A stretch of DNA of 23,929 nucleotides, taken from assembly GCA_964475545.1 (NCBI GenBank), contig CAYYXF010000011.1:1-23929 (forward strand). Direction: 5' to 3'. A model generated the notes under the pieces. That model did no database searches. It was given only the letters and a program-made list of their open reading frames with translations, and was not told the DNA's origin. The DNA is from DASPTR01 sp964475545. GTDB lineage: Archaea > Thermoproteota > Bathyarchaeia > Bathyarchaeales > Bathycorpusculaceae. This document shows, in pieces, positions 15,726 through 23,632 of the stretch (the stretch's first letter is position 1; each line of letters begins with the position of its first letter). A program made the translations under genes and the position numbers.

Positions 15726-15734
15726 ATATTAAAT
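15726..15734 (-). promoter_or_regulatory. TATA box of the three-gene membrane unit
   Basis: ATTTAATAT on the minus strand lies 36-44 bases before the ATG at 15690, so the transcript would begin near 15708 with a short leader. Confidence 0.55.
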
Positions 15735-15780
15735 CTTCCTATACAATAAACAGTATACATATTAACTATCGAGAATCAAG

Positions 15781-15794
15781 CAGAAAAATAAAGG
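15781..15794 (-). terminator. T-rich terminator after the fumarase genes
   Basis: The minus strand has CCTTTATTTTTCTG just beyond the stop of the beta subunit gene, a T run suitable for archaeal termination and placed before the membrane-unit promoter. Confidence 0.4.
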
Positions 15795-15800
15795 TTGAAA

Positions 15801-16406
15801 CTACGGCGATATACCGAGTTTCTGGTAGATCTTCAGCTTATTTGCTTCAACAGTCTTCTGAACATCAGCGAAAAGGTTGTTTCCATGAGAGTCTATGGCA
15901 ATTGCCAGGGGACCGAATTCTTGAGCTTCGAAAACCCACATTGCCTCAGGCATGCCTAAGTCGTACCATTCAACGCTCTTGACGCTTTTTATGGCCTTTG
16001 CAGCTAGTATTGCTGCACCTCCAGTGAAGGCACCGTAAACGGCTCCGTACTTTGCCAGGGCATCAGTCGTTTTCTTGCCCATCCCGCCTTTGCCTATTAC
16101 TACCCGGACCTTGAAGTTCTTTATGAACTCGTCTTCAAACAAGTCCATCCTCGTGCTTGTCGTCGGCCCAGCTGCCACGGCAATCCACTTGTCGCCTTCC
16201 TTGCTCATGACTGGCCCGCAGTGAAAAACAGCTAGTCCTTCAAGATCCAGCGGCAGTGGTTTTCCTTCTTTGAAGTATTCTAGAGCTCTTCGGTGAGCCT
16301 GATCTCTCGCAGTTACTATTGTTCCAGTTACGTAGAGCACATCGTTTACTTTCAGCTTGCGGACATCTGCCTCTGAAATTGGAGTTTTAAGTTTGTAGAC
16401 AGCCAT
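15801..16406 (-). CDS. Fumarate hydratase class I, beta subunit
   Basis: Two-subunit class I fumarase interconverts fumarate and malate with a [4Fe-4S] cluster; this is the C-terminal half as a separate chain of 201 residues. Motifs: KLKVNDVLYVTGTIVTARDQAHRR near the N-terminus, FHCGPVM, AGPTTSTRMD (substrate binding), VIGKGGMG and AFTGGAA, then DLGMPEAMWVFE. The frame opens with GTG at 16415, but ATG at 16406 has GAGGTG six bases upstream and is preferred. That places its ribosome binding site over the end of the alpha gene, so the pair is surely one unit. L(+)-tartrate dehydratase is the closest alternative. Confidence 0.93.
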   Translation of the reverse strand: MAVYKLKTPISEADVRKLKVNDVLYVTGTIVTARDQAHRRALEYFKEGKPLPLDLEGLAVFHCGPVMSKEGDKWIAVAAGPTTSTRMDLFEDEFIKNFKVRVVIGKGGMGKKTTDALAKYGAVYGAFTGGAAILAAKAIKSVKSVEWYDLGMPEAMWVFEAQEFGPLAIAIDSHGNNLFADVQKTVEANKLKIYQKLGISP

Positions 16407-16416
16407 CTTTTTCACC

Positions 16417-17298
16417 TCACCATTTCAGTTTATGGGTCAAATATTCGACTGTTCCATCAGAGCTGATCCGTGCGGAAGCCCTTCTAGCAGCCCAGCAGTT
16501 GAAGGCCACAGCAGCCGGAAAAGAGGCAGGATGCCTGAAAGCAAAGTCAATGTGCACACCCAAGACCGTGGTTCTTCCGCCCAACCCCATGGGACCGATT
16601 CCGGTCATGTTTGCCGCCTCGAAAATCTCCTTTTCAAGTGCAGCAATCTCCGGGTCAGCATTGTGCTCGGTTAGGGGTCTCAGCAAAGCTTTCTTTGCCA
16701 GCTTCATGGATATGTCAGCTCCGCCGCCCATTGCAACGCCCAGAATGTTCGGAGGGCATGGTTGGGCGCCTGCTTTTACCACGGCATCAACGACAAACTT
16801 TTTCAGTCCCTTTATGCCTTCGCCTGGCACTATCATCCCACCTACACAGACGTTTTCAGATCCTCCTCCTTTCGTCATCACAGTCAGCTCCAAGCTGTCT
16901 CCGGACGCTATCTCCCAGTTCACGTAAGGTATGTATCTTCCAGTATTGTCACCGCTGTTCTTCCCGTTGAACGGGTTTACCGCATTTGGACGCAGTGGGA
17001 CTTCCTTTGTGGCTCTCCTCGCGGCATTTATCAACGCTTCCTCAATCTTGTCTAGACCTTTCACCTTGTCTCCAGCTTTCACGTAATAGATGATCGTGCC
17101 AGTGTCTTGACAGACAGGTGCCTGATACTTCTCTGCAAGTTCAATGTTATCTAGAATTGTTTTTAGTTGGGTCTTGCCTGGCTCTATTTCTTCAGCATAG
17201 GCTTTTTTCAACGCTTGTTTGACGTCTTCTGGCAGATAGATCACAGCCTGCTTTAGAATGTTGAAAGCCACGTTTTCAACGAGTTTTGCTGCTTCCAA
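16417..17298 (-). CDS. Fumarate hydratase class I, alpha subunit
   Basis: The 293-residue chain binds the catalytic [4Fe-4S] cluster through, most likely, Cys63 in APVCQDTG, Cys181 in QPCPPNILG and Cys268 in FNCWAARR; the spacing of these resembles that of the joined class I enzymes. GKNSGDNTG and MTKGGGSENV are also conserved. With the beta chain it works in the TCA cycle or its reductive branch. The start is TTG at 17298, with GAGGGAG upstream. Its stop is 10 bases before the start of the beta gene. A TATA-like box lies near 17347. An intact iron-sulfur enzyme of this oxygen-sensitive class fits an anaerobic life style. Confidence 0.94.
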   Translation of the reverse strand: MEAAKLVENVAFNILKQAVIYLPEDVKQALKKAYAEEIEPGKTQLKTILDNIELAEKYQAPVCQDTGTIIYYVKAGDKVKGLDKIEEALINAARRATKEVPLRPNAVNPFNGKNSGDNTGRYIPYVNWEIASGDSLELTVMTKGGGSENVCVGGMIVPGEGIKGLKKFVVDAVVKAGAQPCPPNILGVAMGGGADISMKLAKKALLRPLTEHNADPEIAALEKEIFEAANMTGIGPMGLGGRTTVLGVHIDFAFRHPASFPAAVAFNCWAARRASARISSDGTVEYLTHKLKW

Positions 17299-17342
17299 AG
17301 TATTCTCCCTCGTATTTTGGCGGATTTCTATGAAAGAACCGT

Positions 17343-17352
17343 GTACTTATAG
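17343..17352 (-). promoter_or_regulatory. TATA-like box of the fumarase genes
   Basis: CTATAAGTAC on the minus strand lies 45-54 bases before TTG 17298, leaving a leader of about 22 bases that holds the GAGGGAG ribosome binding site at 17305-17311. Confidence 0.5.
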
Positions 17353-17490
17353 CTTGTCTTGCGGCATCTAGGAAACGTAATGGTATGCCCAAGAAAGTGC
17401 CATGCACAAAATCGGAGACTTCAGAAAGCCTGACAGAGACTCACTTTAACTCAACTCTCTACGGATTGGCTACTGGAGTGTCTCGCTTGT

Positions 17491-17498
17491 TTTAAATA
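17491..17498 (+). promoter_or_regulatory. TATA box of radA
   Basis: TTTAAATA, a near-perfect archaeal box, is centred about 24 bases before the ATG at 17518. Transcription would begin at or next to that ATG, so the mRNA is either leaderless or uses the later ATG at 17542. Confidence 0.65.
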
Positions 17499-17517
17499 CG
17501 GCGAGCATTTATGTTTC

Positions 17518-18552
17518 ATGCGTCAAGATGGGGAAAAGTCGATGACAGAGGAAGAGGTAAAGGAAAGCCCTGAAAAGAAAAAGTATGAGTTCTTGGAGGA
17601 TCTGCCCGGAGTCGGTCCAGCTACGGCACAGAAACTGAAGGAAATGGGTTATCACACTATTGAATCTTTGGCCATGGCAACCGCGCGCGAGTTGGAGCCC
17701 GCAGGGATAAGCGAGAAGAAAGCTTGCGTAGTAATTGAAGCCGCTAGGTCATCCATCGGTGTCTCTTTCATTAGAGCAGATGAACTGCTTAGAATGCGGA
17801 AGGATGTTTTGCGCTTGACAACTGGGAGCAAGGTTCTGGATATGCTTGTTAATGGCGGGTTGGAAACCCAGACAATTACGGAGTTTTACGGCGAGTATGG
17901 CACTGGGAAAAGCCAGATGTGTCATCAGCTGTGTGTGAACGTTCAGTTGCCTCCTGAACGCGGCGGACTTGGTGGTTCAGCATTGTACGTTGACACGGAG
18001 AACACTTTCAGAACTGAACGAATTGTGTCCATGTCCAAGCATTTGGGGCTTGACCCGGAGGAAGTTGTTAAAAACATCATCTATGCTGAGGCTTATACTT
18101 CGGATCATCAAATGTTCCTGCTTGACAACGCTGACGAAGTGATTAAGCAGAACAACGTCAAACTGATCATCGTTGACTCGCTAACCGCCCACTTTAGAAG
18201 TGAATATCTCGGACGCGAAATGCTGGCTCCCAGGCAACAGAGACTGAACAAGCACATGCATAAGCTCATCGGTTTGGCCAGAGCCTTCAACGCCGTGGCG
18301 GTCGTCACAAATCAGGTCATGGCTAAGCCAGACGTGTTTTTCGGTGATGCCATCCACCCCATCGGCGGTCACATTGTCGGTCACACGAGCCACACCCGGT
18401 TCTATCTGCGAAGAGCGGCACATGGCCCTATACGCATAGCACGCTTAGTTTCAAGCCCGTATCTGCCCGAGGGAGAAGAAATATTTAAAGTAACTGAGAA
18501 CGGCATAGAAGATGCTTCTGAAGAAGAGAAGACGAAACCTCGTGGTCGTTGA
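17518..18552 (+). CDS. radA: DNA repair and recombination protein RadA
   Basis: Archaeal RecA/Rad51-family recombinase that forms filaments on single-stranded DNA and exchanges strands. The 344 residues show an N-terminal helix-hairpin-helix (LPGVGPATAQKLKEMGY, 29-45), the polymerisation region SFIRADELLRMRKD, Walker A GEYGTGKSQ at 125-133, YVDTENTFRTERI, Walker B LIIVDS at 216-221, REMLAPRQQRLNKHM (loop 1 side) and TNQVMAKPD. The Walker A is slightly unusual: many archaeal RadA proteins read GEFGSGKTQ. The C-terminal tail is short and charged. ATG 17518 sits where the TATA box predicts the transcript start; ATG 17542, with GGGG upstream, is an alternative start. The next gene overlaps its stop by four bases. 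Confidence 0.96.
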   Translation: MRQDGEKSMTEEEVKESPEKKKYEFLEDLPGVGPATAQKLKEMGYHTIESLAMATARELEPAGISEKKACVVIEAARSSIGVSFIRADELLRMRKDVLRLTTGSKVLDMLVNGGLETQTITEFYGEYGTGKSQMCHQLCVNVQLPPERGGLGGSALYVDTENTFRTERIVSMSKHLGLDPEEVVKNIIYAEAYTSDHQMFLLDNADEVIKQNNVKLIIVDSLTAHFRSEYLGREMLAPRQQRLNKHMHKLIGLARAFNAVAVVTNQVMAKPDVFFGDAIHPIGGHIVGHTSHTRFYLRRAAHGPIRIARLVSSPYLPEGEEIFKVTENGIEDASEEEKTKPRGR

Positions 18553-19010
18553 AGATGCCTATTCCCTCGGCCCTAGTCACAAGATATTTTCAGCTTCTGG
18601 CAAGCAGACAGTTTACTGAAGCCGAGCGTGAGTTGGATAGGATCAAGCAGAAGATGCAGAAGACAGAATGGAATAGAGGCTATTTCAGGGCTCTTTACGG
18701 TATGCTCCTGTCGCGCAAAGCAAACGGTGACGCCTATGCGTTTTTCGCAAAACTGGACTTGGCTGACAAAGCGGCCCTACACTATTACAGGCGCGAGTTC
18801 CTAGATCACGTGGGAAACAGGCTTCACGGAGATTTTGACCGCGGATATTTCTCAGCTTGGGCAGACGGTATGCGTGTTTTCAGCCGATTGGATGTTGCAA
18901 GCATTCCCAACGTGAATGGTCCAACTGCTGAAAAGGACAAGCTTGACACGGTCACAACTGACAAGAGCCAAGCAACCATGGAAAATTTCCTTAAAGAGGA
19001 AGAAGACTAA
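18549..19010 (+). CDS. Helical protein of unknown function coupled to radA
   Basis: Not recognised. The 153-residue protein is mostly predicted helix, with an N-terminal part (residues 5-90) whose pattern of paired helices (SRQFTEAERELDRIK, NRGYFRALYGMLLSRK) recalls TPR-like repeats. The last 40 residues are polar and acidic. The TTG start at 18549 overlaps the radA stop by four bases (TTGA), and ATG at 18555 is the alternative. Overlap implies translational coupling with radA, so a role in recombination, repair or filament control is a reasonable guess but not shown. Its stop overlaps the stop of the opposing membrane gene. Confidence 0.78.
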   Translation: MKMPIPSALVTRYFQLLASRQFTEAERELDRIKQKMQKTEWNRGYFRALYGMLLSRKANGDAYAFFAKLDLADKAALHYYRREFLDHVGNRLHGDFDRGYFSAWADGMRVFSRLDVASIPNVNGPTAEKDKLDTVTTDKSQATMENFLKEEED

Positions 19011-19330
19011 GGGTGTGGTCCAGCGATAATAGTGTATAGCAGGGCCCAGAAGATTATCCATGAAAGCAGGTATATGCCTATTCCCGTGGTGAAGAGCTTC
19101 GATGGCTTCTGAACCTGAGTCTTGAATTTCGACTTTATAGCGTAGTAGGAGACCAAATAAGTCAGTAAAGCAAGTGACATGCCATTCATAAAAATGTTGA
19201 ATTGTACTCCGTCGTCTATGCCGATTCTATTCGTGATAGTGTTCGTTGCTATCCCGAAGCCAACGCATAAAAATGCAGCAACTATGCCCAAAGCCAACCT
19301 GAGCCAATACACTTTTTCCAAGGGTCTCAT
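19007..19330 (-). CDS. Small three-helix membrane protein of unknown function
   Basis: The 107-residue protein has three hydrophobic segments, about 10-29, 47-66 and 81-103 (IGIYLLSWIIFWALLYTIIAG). The first stretch, VYWLRLALGIVAAFLCVGFGIAT, begins close to the N-terminus after a charged MRPLEK. No catalytic motif is visible. The layout resembles small conserved membrane proteins of archaea, but I cannot name a family. The ATG at 19330 has AGGTTGA upstream and a TATA-like box near 19370. Its stop overlaps the stop of the radA-linked gene in CTAA. Confidence 0.72.
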   Translation of the reverse strand: MRPLEKVYWLRLALGIVAAFLCVGFGIATNTITNRIGIDDGVQFNIFMNGMSLALLTYLVSYYAIKSKFKTQVQKPSKLFTTGIGIYLLSWIIFWALLYTIIAGPHP

Positions 19331-19365
19331 GGACTTTCAACCTTTGCAAATTATGCCTTGAATAC

Positions 19366-19375
19366 GGATTTAAGC
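19366..19375 (-). promoter_or_regulatory. TATA-like box of the small membrane gene
   Basis: GCTTAAATCC on the minus strand lies 36-45 bases before ATG 19330, so the leader would be about 15 bases long. Confidence 0.5.
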
Positions 19376-19468
19376 TTGCCTATTGCCACGTCCCACGTCA
19401 TTTCAGCTTCATAGATCCTAGATTGGGGCATTGTGCACGGATGCAATGCCTGAGGAAGCTTTGAATAT

Positions 19469-20365
19469 TTAGACTTCTTCATTCATAGTCTTCAACAGGT
19501 TTTGCAGATCTTCCTTTCCTTCGCTTTTCAAAGGTAATGCAGGTTTACGAGGGTATCCGCCTGGCAATCCCTGTAATCTCAGTGCCTCTTTGATTGCTGA
19601 AAGTTGATTGTGCTTCTTTACAAGTACTTCATTCGCGAGAGTTATGCGCTTCTGCAGTTTGCTTGCCTCTTCGTATTTGCCATTTCTGTAAGCCTTGTAC
19701 AACCGGCTACATACTGCAGGAAACACGTTCGCAACCGCAATCACGGCCCCTTTGCCTCCCAACAAAAGTGCAGGGAGCGTTACGTCGGCTGCGCCCGCTA
19801 GCACCGAAATCCTGTTGCCCGCTAGCCTTATTGTTTCTGTTATCGCCCCGATGCTTCCGCTACTGTCTTTAACCCCGACTATTCCATCATTTTCAGACGC
19901 AAGTTGATGAACAATGGTTGGCTCCAAAGAAAAACCAGTAAACTTCGGAACACTATAGACAACTATTGGAATATCGACATTTTCCAAGACAGTTCTATAG
20001 TGTTCACAGATTTCGTGGTCTGTTAGTTTAAAGTAGAAGGGAGTCACTATGAGCGCGGCGTCCGCGCCTAGGTCTTTCGCGTCCTTGGTGAGCATGATGG
20101 TTTCTCTAGTGCTCATGCTGCCCGTTCCGGCGACTACTGGAATTTTTCCGTTAGCCTCATCCACAACTGTTTGGATAACCTTTCTTCTCTCTTGCCGCGA
20201 GAGGTAAGGAGCTTCGCCGTTGCTCCCACAAGGCACTAGCCCAGAGACTCCGCTTTCAAGCCAGAATGTAACACAAGCTCTAAGCGCTTTGATGTCAAGT
20301 TCACCGCCTCGCGTAAAAGGTGTTACATGCGGAACAAAGATCCCATCTAAAACAAGCTTCGGCAT
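19469..20365 (-). CDS. DapA-family aldolase, HOGA-like
   Basis: A class I pyruvate-dependent aldolase of the dihydrodipicolinate synthase family. From the chosen start it has 298 residues. The Schiff-base lysine is K166 in GIVGVKDSSG and the catalytic tyrosine Y137 in VVYSVPKFTG. The first loop reads GSNGEAPYL (47-55), not the GTTGES of true DapA. GSNGE, YSVP and AVANV together are what 4-hydroxy-2-oxoglutarate aldolase (HOGA1) has, so lysine synthesis is less likely and a 2-oxo acid aldolase is favoured. The frame opens at ATG 20395, but that is four bases from the TATA box; ATG 20365 falls just behind the expected transcript start and begins MPKLVLDGIFVP, like the family. Confidence 0.88.
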   Translation of the reverse strand: MPKLVLDGIFVPHVTPFTRGGELDIKALRACVTFWLESGVSGLVPCGSNGEAPYLSRQERRKVIQTVVDEANGKIPVVAGTGSMSTRETIMLTKDAKDLGADAALIVTPFYFKLTDHEICEHYRTVLENVDIPIVVYSVPKFTGFSLEPTIVHQLASENDGIVGVKDSSGSIGAITETIRLAGNRISVLAGAADVTLPALLLGGKGAVIAVANVFPAVCSRLYKAYRNGKYEEASKLQKRITLANEVLVKKHNQLSAIKEALRLQGLPGGYPRKPALPLKSEGKEDLQNLLKTMNEEV

Positions 20366-20398
20366 GTTTTTCAACAGAGCATAAAATGCCAGCATTGC

Positions 20399-20406
20399 TA
20401 TTTAAG
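20399..20406 (-). promoter_or_regulatory. TATA box of the aldolase gene
   Basis: CTTAAATA on the minus strand. A transcript starting about 25 bases on (near 20375) could not contain ATG 20395, which decides the start in favour of 20365 and implies a leader of about 10 bases. Confidence 0.6.
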
Positions 20407-20482
20407 CGCAAGTGGAAACCGAAATAAGCCTATGGACGCACATGCTAGTTGTGAAGGATTTCCTCACCCGGCGCAAGAGTGC

Positions 20483-20492
20483 CTATTTATAG
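20483..20492 (+). promoter_or_regulatory. TATA box of the Rqc2-like gene
   Basis: CTATTTATAG lies 35-44 bases before the TTG start at 20527; the aldolase promoter faces away about 80 bases to the left. Confidence 0.55.
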
Positions 20493-20526
20493 AGTTTTAG
20501 ATCATACCTCTTAGAAGTGGTGCTCT

Positions 20527-22581
20527 TTGCGGAAGGAGTTTACAAGCTTTGACGTGGCTGTTGCCGTTCGCGAATTGAAAAACGAAATTCTGAACTCCCG
20601 TGTCAGCAATGTCTATCAGCCGGACAAAAAGACTCTGCTATTCAAGCTGCACAAGGCAGATGAGCCCCCGTTAAATCTGATTCTTGAGGCAGGCAAACGA
20701 TTGCACCTGACTTCATATGCATTGGAAAAGCCTACGGTTCCACCGGCGTTCTGCATGGCCTTGAGGAAATACATTCGAAATGCTTGGCTGATCAGCATTG
20801 AGCAATACGAGTTTGAACGCGTTGTGACTTTAAACTTCAAGGCTAGTACGGGCGACTTGAAGCTCATATTGGAGCTTTTTGGTGACGGCAACGTTATTCT
20901 GATAGGTGCGAACCAAAAGATCCTACAAGCTCTGAACTATAAGAGAATGCGAGATAGAAATATTCTTCGCCAAGAGGTTTTTCGGTTTGCACCTGCTAGC
21001 GGAAAAAATCCATTGAAAGTCAATAGACAAGGATTAGAAGAAGAACTGAAAGCGTCTGGAAACATAGAAGTTGTAAGAGTACTTGCCCGCCATCTAGGCG
21101 TCGGAGGCACTTATGCTGAAGAAGTATTGTTGAGGGCAAAGGTTGAAAAAAGCAAGAAATGTGAAACATTGAGTCAAACTGAGACAGATGCGATCTTTGA
21201 AGAGTTACAAAAACTTCTCGCGCAAGCTTCAGAGGGCACTCTGGAACCCTTCACAGTTTTCAATGATGAAGGGGATTTTGTCGATGTCGTGCCTTTCAAG
21301 CTTCGACGCTATGAGGGAACTGGCTTCAAACTTCAACCCTGCAAGAGTTTCAATGAAGCCTTAGACGAGTCCTACACGAAGGCTGCTACTGTTGAGAAGG
21401 CATTGGCCGGCCTGGAAGTTGATCAACTGAAGAGGGAGGCTGAAAGGTTGAAGCGGATAATCGCAGATCAGCGAAATGTTTTGGCAGAAGCCGAAGCCAA
21501 TGCCATCAAAAACAGGAGCGTCGGAGACACCATCTATGCTCACAACGTTGAAATGCAGACTCTTCTGGACAAGTTCTCGCCAAATAAACAAAAAGGCGGA
21601 GATTGGGATTCAGTTGTCTCTGAAATTCTTGCTCAGAAAAAAGCCGGGTTGGCTCCTGGCGTCTATTTTGAATCGATTGACAGGAAGACTTTGACGGCCG
21701 ATATTTGCGTAGATGGCTTACGCTTTGGCCTGGACCTACGCAAGAGCCTGTTTGAAAACGCCGCAGGATTCTATGAGAGAAGTAAGCGAGACAAACAGAA
21801 GCTTGAAGGTGCCAAAACAGCCTTGGAAGGAACCGAGAAAAAGCTGGCAGAAGTCGAAGCCAGGATTAGTCGAGCTGAGGCTTTGAAGCAGGTTAAGCCA
21901 ACTGAGGCTGTAGAAGAGCTTGCAGAGCGCAAAGTCAAGCGCAAGAATTGGTTTGAGAAGTTCCGTTGGTTTGTTTCTTCTGATGGGCTCTTGGTGGTTG
22001 CAGGTAAAGACGCAGTTTCGAACGAGGTCTTGATCAAGAAACACAGTGAGCCAGAGGATGTTATCTTTCACGCCGAGATTGTGGGTGCTCCTTTCGTCGT
22101 TGTCAAGACAGGCGGCAGACAGCCTAGTGAGCAGGTCTTGACAGAAGCTGCCGAGTTTGCAGCCTCTTTCTCAAGAGGATGGCGTGAAGGCTTCGCAAGC
22201 ATTGATGTTTATTGGGTTAAACCTGAACAGCTCAGCAAAAGAGGGCCTTCTGGCCAATATGTGGCCCATGGAGCCTTTGTTGTAGACGGGAAACGAAACT
22301 GGAAGCGAAATGTCCCACTTAGAGTAGCGGTAGGTATTCTGAGCGGAAAAGAGGAAGCAACGAGCTTCATCGGTGGACCAGTTGATTCTGTTAAGGCTAG
22401 AACACAGGTCTACGTTGTGATTGCGCCGGGCGACTATGCTGGCAAGAGGTTGTTTGAGCATGTCTTGGGGACATTGTCTGGAAAAATGACTGAAAACGAT
22501 CGTCGGAGTATATTAAAGGCGTCAGTCGAAAAGATAAGAGAGTTCATTCCATTCGGCGTGGGTAAGGTTTTGCCGAGTTAG
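20527..22581 (+). CDS. NEMF/Rqc2/RqcH-family ribosome quality-control protein
   Basis: The family binds peptidyl-tRNA on split large ribosomal subunits and, in bacteria and eukaryotes, adds C-terminal tails to stalled chains. The 684 residues hold an NFACT-N domain (about 1-200: FTSFDVAVAVRELK, SRVSNVYQPDKK, LHLTSYALEKPTVPPAFCMALRKY), a middle helix-hairpin and coiled-coil region (about 290-340 and 415-470), and an NFACT-R domain (about 480-590: KNWFEKFRWFVSSDGLLVV, DVIFHAEIVGAPFVVVK). Residues E97-R98 stand where bacterial RqcH has the D97-R98 pair needed for tailing, so the aspartate is replaced by glutamate. Start is TTG at 20527. A fibronectin-binding protein is an old misnomer of the same family. 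Confidence 0.92.
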   Translation: MRKEFTSFDVAVAVRELKNEILNSRVSNVYQPDKKTLLFKLHKADEPPLNLILEAGKRLHLTSYALEKPTVPPAFCMALRKYIRNAWLISIEQYEFERVVTLNFKASTGDLKLILELFGDGNVILIGANQKILQALNYKRMRDRNILRQEVFRFAPASGKNPLKVNRQGLEEELKASGNIEVVRVLARHLGVGGTYAEEVLLRAKVEKSKKCETLSQTETDAIFEELQKLLAQASEGTLEPFTVFNDEGDFVDVVPFKLRRYEGTGFKLQPCKSFNEALDESYTKAATVEKALAGLEVDQLKREAERLKRIIADQRNVLAEAEANAIKNRSVGDTIYAHNVEMQTLLDKFSPNKQKGGDWDSVVSEILAQKKAGLAPGVYFESIDRKTLTADICVDGLRFGLDLRKSLFENAAGFYERSKRDKQKLEGAKTALEGTEKKLAEVEARISRAEALKQVKPTEAVEELAERKVKRKNWFEKFRWFVSSDGLLVVAGKDAVSNEVLIKKHSEPEDVIFHAEIVGAPFVVVKTGGRQPSEQVLTEAAEFAASFSRGWREGFASIDVYWVKPEQLSKRGPSGQYVAHGAFVVDGKRNWKRNVPLRVAVGILSGKEEATSFIGGPVDSVKARTQVYVVIAPGDYAGKRLFEHVLGTLSGKMTENDRRSILKASVEKIREFIPFGVGKVLPS

Positions 22582-22748
22582 ATTGGAAATATCCTTGCAG
22601 ACGTGTCCAGCCGCTTGTGACAATACATTCTGCATGATAGCCAAGGCACGCTGTGAGACCCTGAATTAAGAAGCTGTATATTGTATAAGGATTCGGAATT
22701 CATAAATGATATCTATCTTGAAAAGCTACGTCAGACTTCTGACCGGAT

Positions 22749-22901
22749 ATGTCTGAAAGTACTTTTGAAACACCAGCAATAATCGAACGGTCTGCATGCA
22801 TCAAATGTGGTAGAAGAAACGCGACTCAGGATGACCAGCTGTGCGATAGTTGCCGGTTTATGAGAGCAATCCATAACATGGTCAAGGACAAGGAACAGTA
22901 A
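22749..22901 (+). CDS. Fifty-residue zinc-ribbon protein of unknown function
   Basis: A short gene from ATG 22749 to TAA 22901. Two CxxC pairs, CIKC (C17, C20) and CDSC (C32, C35), are 11 residues apart and form a likely zinc ribbon; GRRNATQDDQLCDSC has the look of small zinc-ribbon proteins that act in translation or transcription. The last 15 residues are helical and basic (RFMRAIHNMVKDKEQ). A TTCATAAATG stretch at 22699-22708 may be the promoter; no strong ribosome binding site is seen. The codon pattern and intact cysteine pairs make it a good gene despite its size. It follows the Rqc2-like gene by 167 bases. Confidence 0.65.
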   Translation: MSESTFETPAIIERSACIKCGRRNATQDDQLCDSCRFMRAIHNMVKDKEQ

Positions 22902-22951
22902 TAGTCAGCGGTTCCGAAGGCCAAGTTATAGACCGTATGCAAGCTATGATA

Positions 22952-23377
22952 CTAGAAAGCTCCGAATCTTTTTCTTAGACTGTCCCTAATTGCGTCAACG
23001 CTTACTTTCTCTTCTGCGGTTCGCCTATGCAAGTCTTCTTCTGTTTGAGTCTCGCGCGCCTTGATTTCCTTGTTATATTCGTCAATACCTTGATTGGTTC
23101 GCTCTATGACCTGTTTAACCCAATCGATCTTTCCCTCAATATCATCAATTGAGGTCACAAGCCTCAGCTTATCGGCCACCACAAAGAGCTTCCTATCCCA
23201 TAGACGCAGACTGGCCCTCCACTCACGATCCAGAATATCCTGCCACGCATGATCTGGCACAGAATCCAGCGGCAGGTCAATAACGTATGCACTCCGAAAA
23301 TAGCTGTCTTTTTTTATGTCGAGAGCGCTGACATCAATATTTTCTTTGAGCTTTACCTTCCTAGCTTCTTCTTTCAC
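22952..23377 (-). CDS. Protein of unknown function with a coiled-coil C-terminal half
   Basis: Not recognised. Of the 141 residues, the first half (SYFRSAYVIDLPLDSVPDH, then WRASLRLWDRKLFVVADKLRL) looks like a small alpha-beta domain, and the second half from about residue 75 is a long charged helix typical of a coiled coil. No membrane segment, signal or metal motif is present. The start is GTG at 23377 with GAGGG six bases upstream, a good ribosome binding site. It is the gene closest to the 3' end of the 16S gene and lies on the same strand, but about 256 bases further on, so it probably is not part of the rRNA transcript. Confidence 0.72.
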   Translation of the reverse strand: MKEEARKVKLKENIDVSALDIKKDSYFRSAYVIDLPLDSVPDHAWQDILDREWRASLRLWDRKLFVVADKLRLVTSIDDIEGKIDWVKQVIERTNQGIDEYNKEIKARETQTEEDLHRRTAEEKVSVDAIRDSLRKRFGAF

Positions 23378-23632
23378 AACTTGCCCTCAACACAATACTA
23401 TGTCTTCGTCCTTAAAAATTCTGTGCAACATTCGCGCATGTAACTTAGGAGACATGATTAACTGTAGCTCCAAATATGATACACGAACTGCCCTTGGAAC
23501 CCAACAGTAGACCATGGTTGAGGCAGACTCCTGTCTGACAGAATTGCATTGGATTTGTGGTAATTGGGCTTTGGCGTTTTGATGGCTGTTCCTTGCCTTT
23601 CTCCTCCAGTCGATTTGCAAGGCTCTTTACAT
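23378..23632 (-). other. Spacer downstream of the 16S gene with two short inverted repeats
   Basis: No tRNA or protein gene is supported in these 255 bases. On the plus strand CCTTGC (23591-23596) and GCAAGG (23617-23622) can pair around a 20-base loop, 10 bases beyond the 16S end. CAGAC-TCCT-GTCTG (23524-23537) is a second perfect small hairpin. In the transcript the first loop contains GGAGGAG. These may be processing or termination signals of the rRNA precursor. Confidence 0.4.

Noticed and set aside
17383..17494. A 36-codon plus-strand frame (starts MPKKVPC) before radA
   Set aside because: No ribosome binding site, its end runs into the radA TATA box, and no motif is present.
22600..22680. 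Possible C/D box RNA (TGATAG, TGAGA, CTGA-like words)
   Set aside because: The boxes are imperfect and their spacing does not fit; no guide target could be named.
23387..23620. A 77-codon minus-strand frame in the 16S spacer
   Set aside because: Composition and lack of motif suggest chance; it overlaps the rRNA trailer hairpins.
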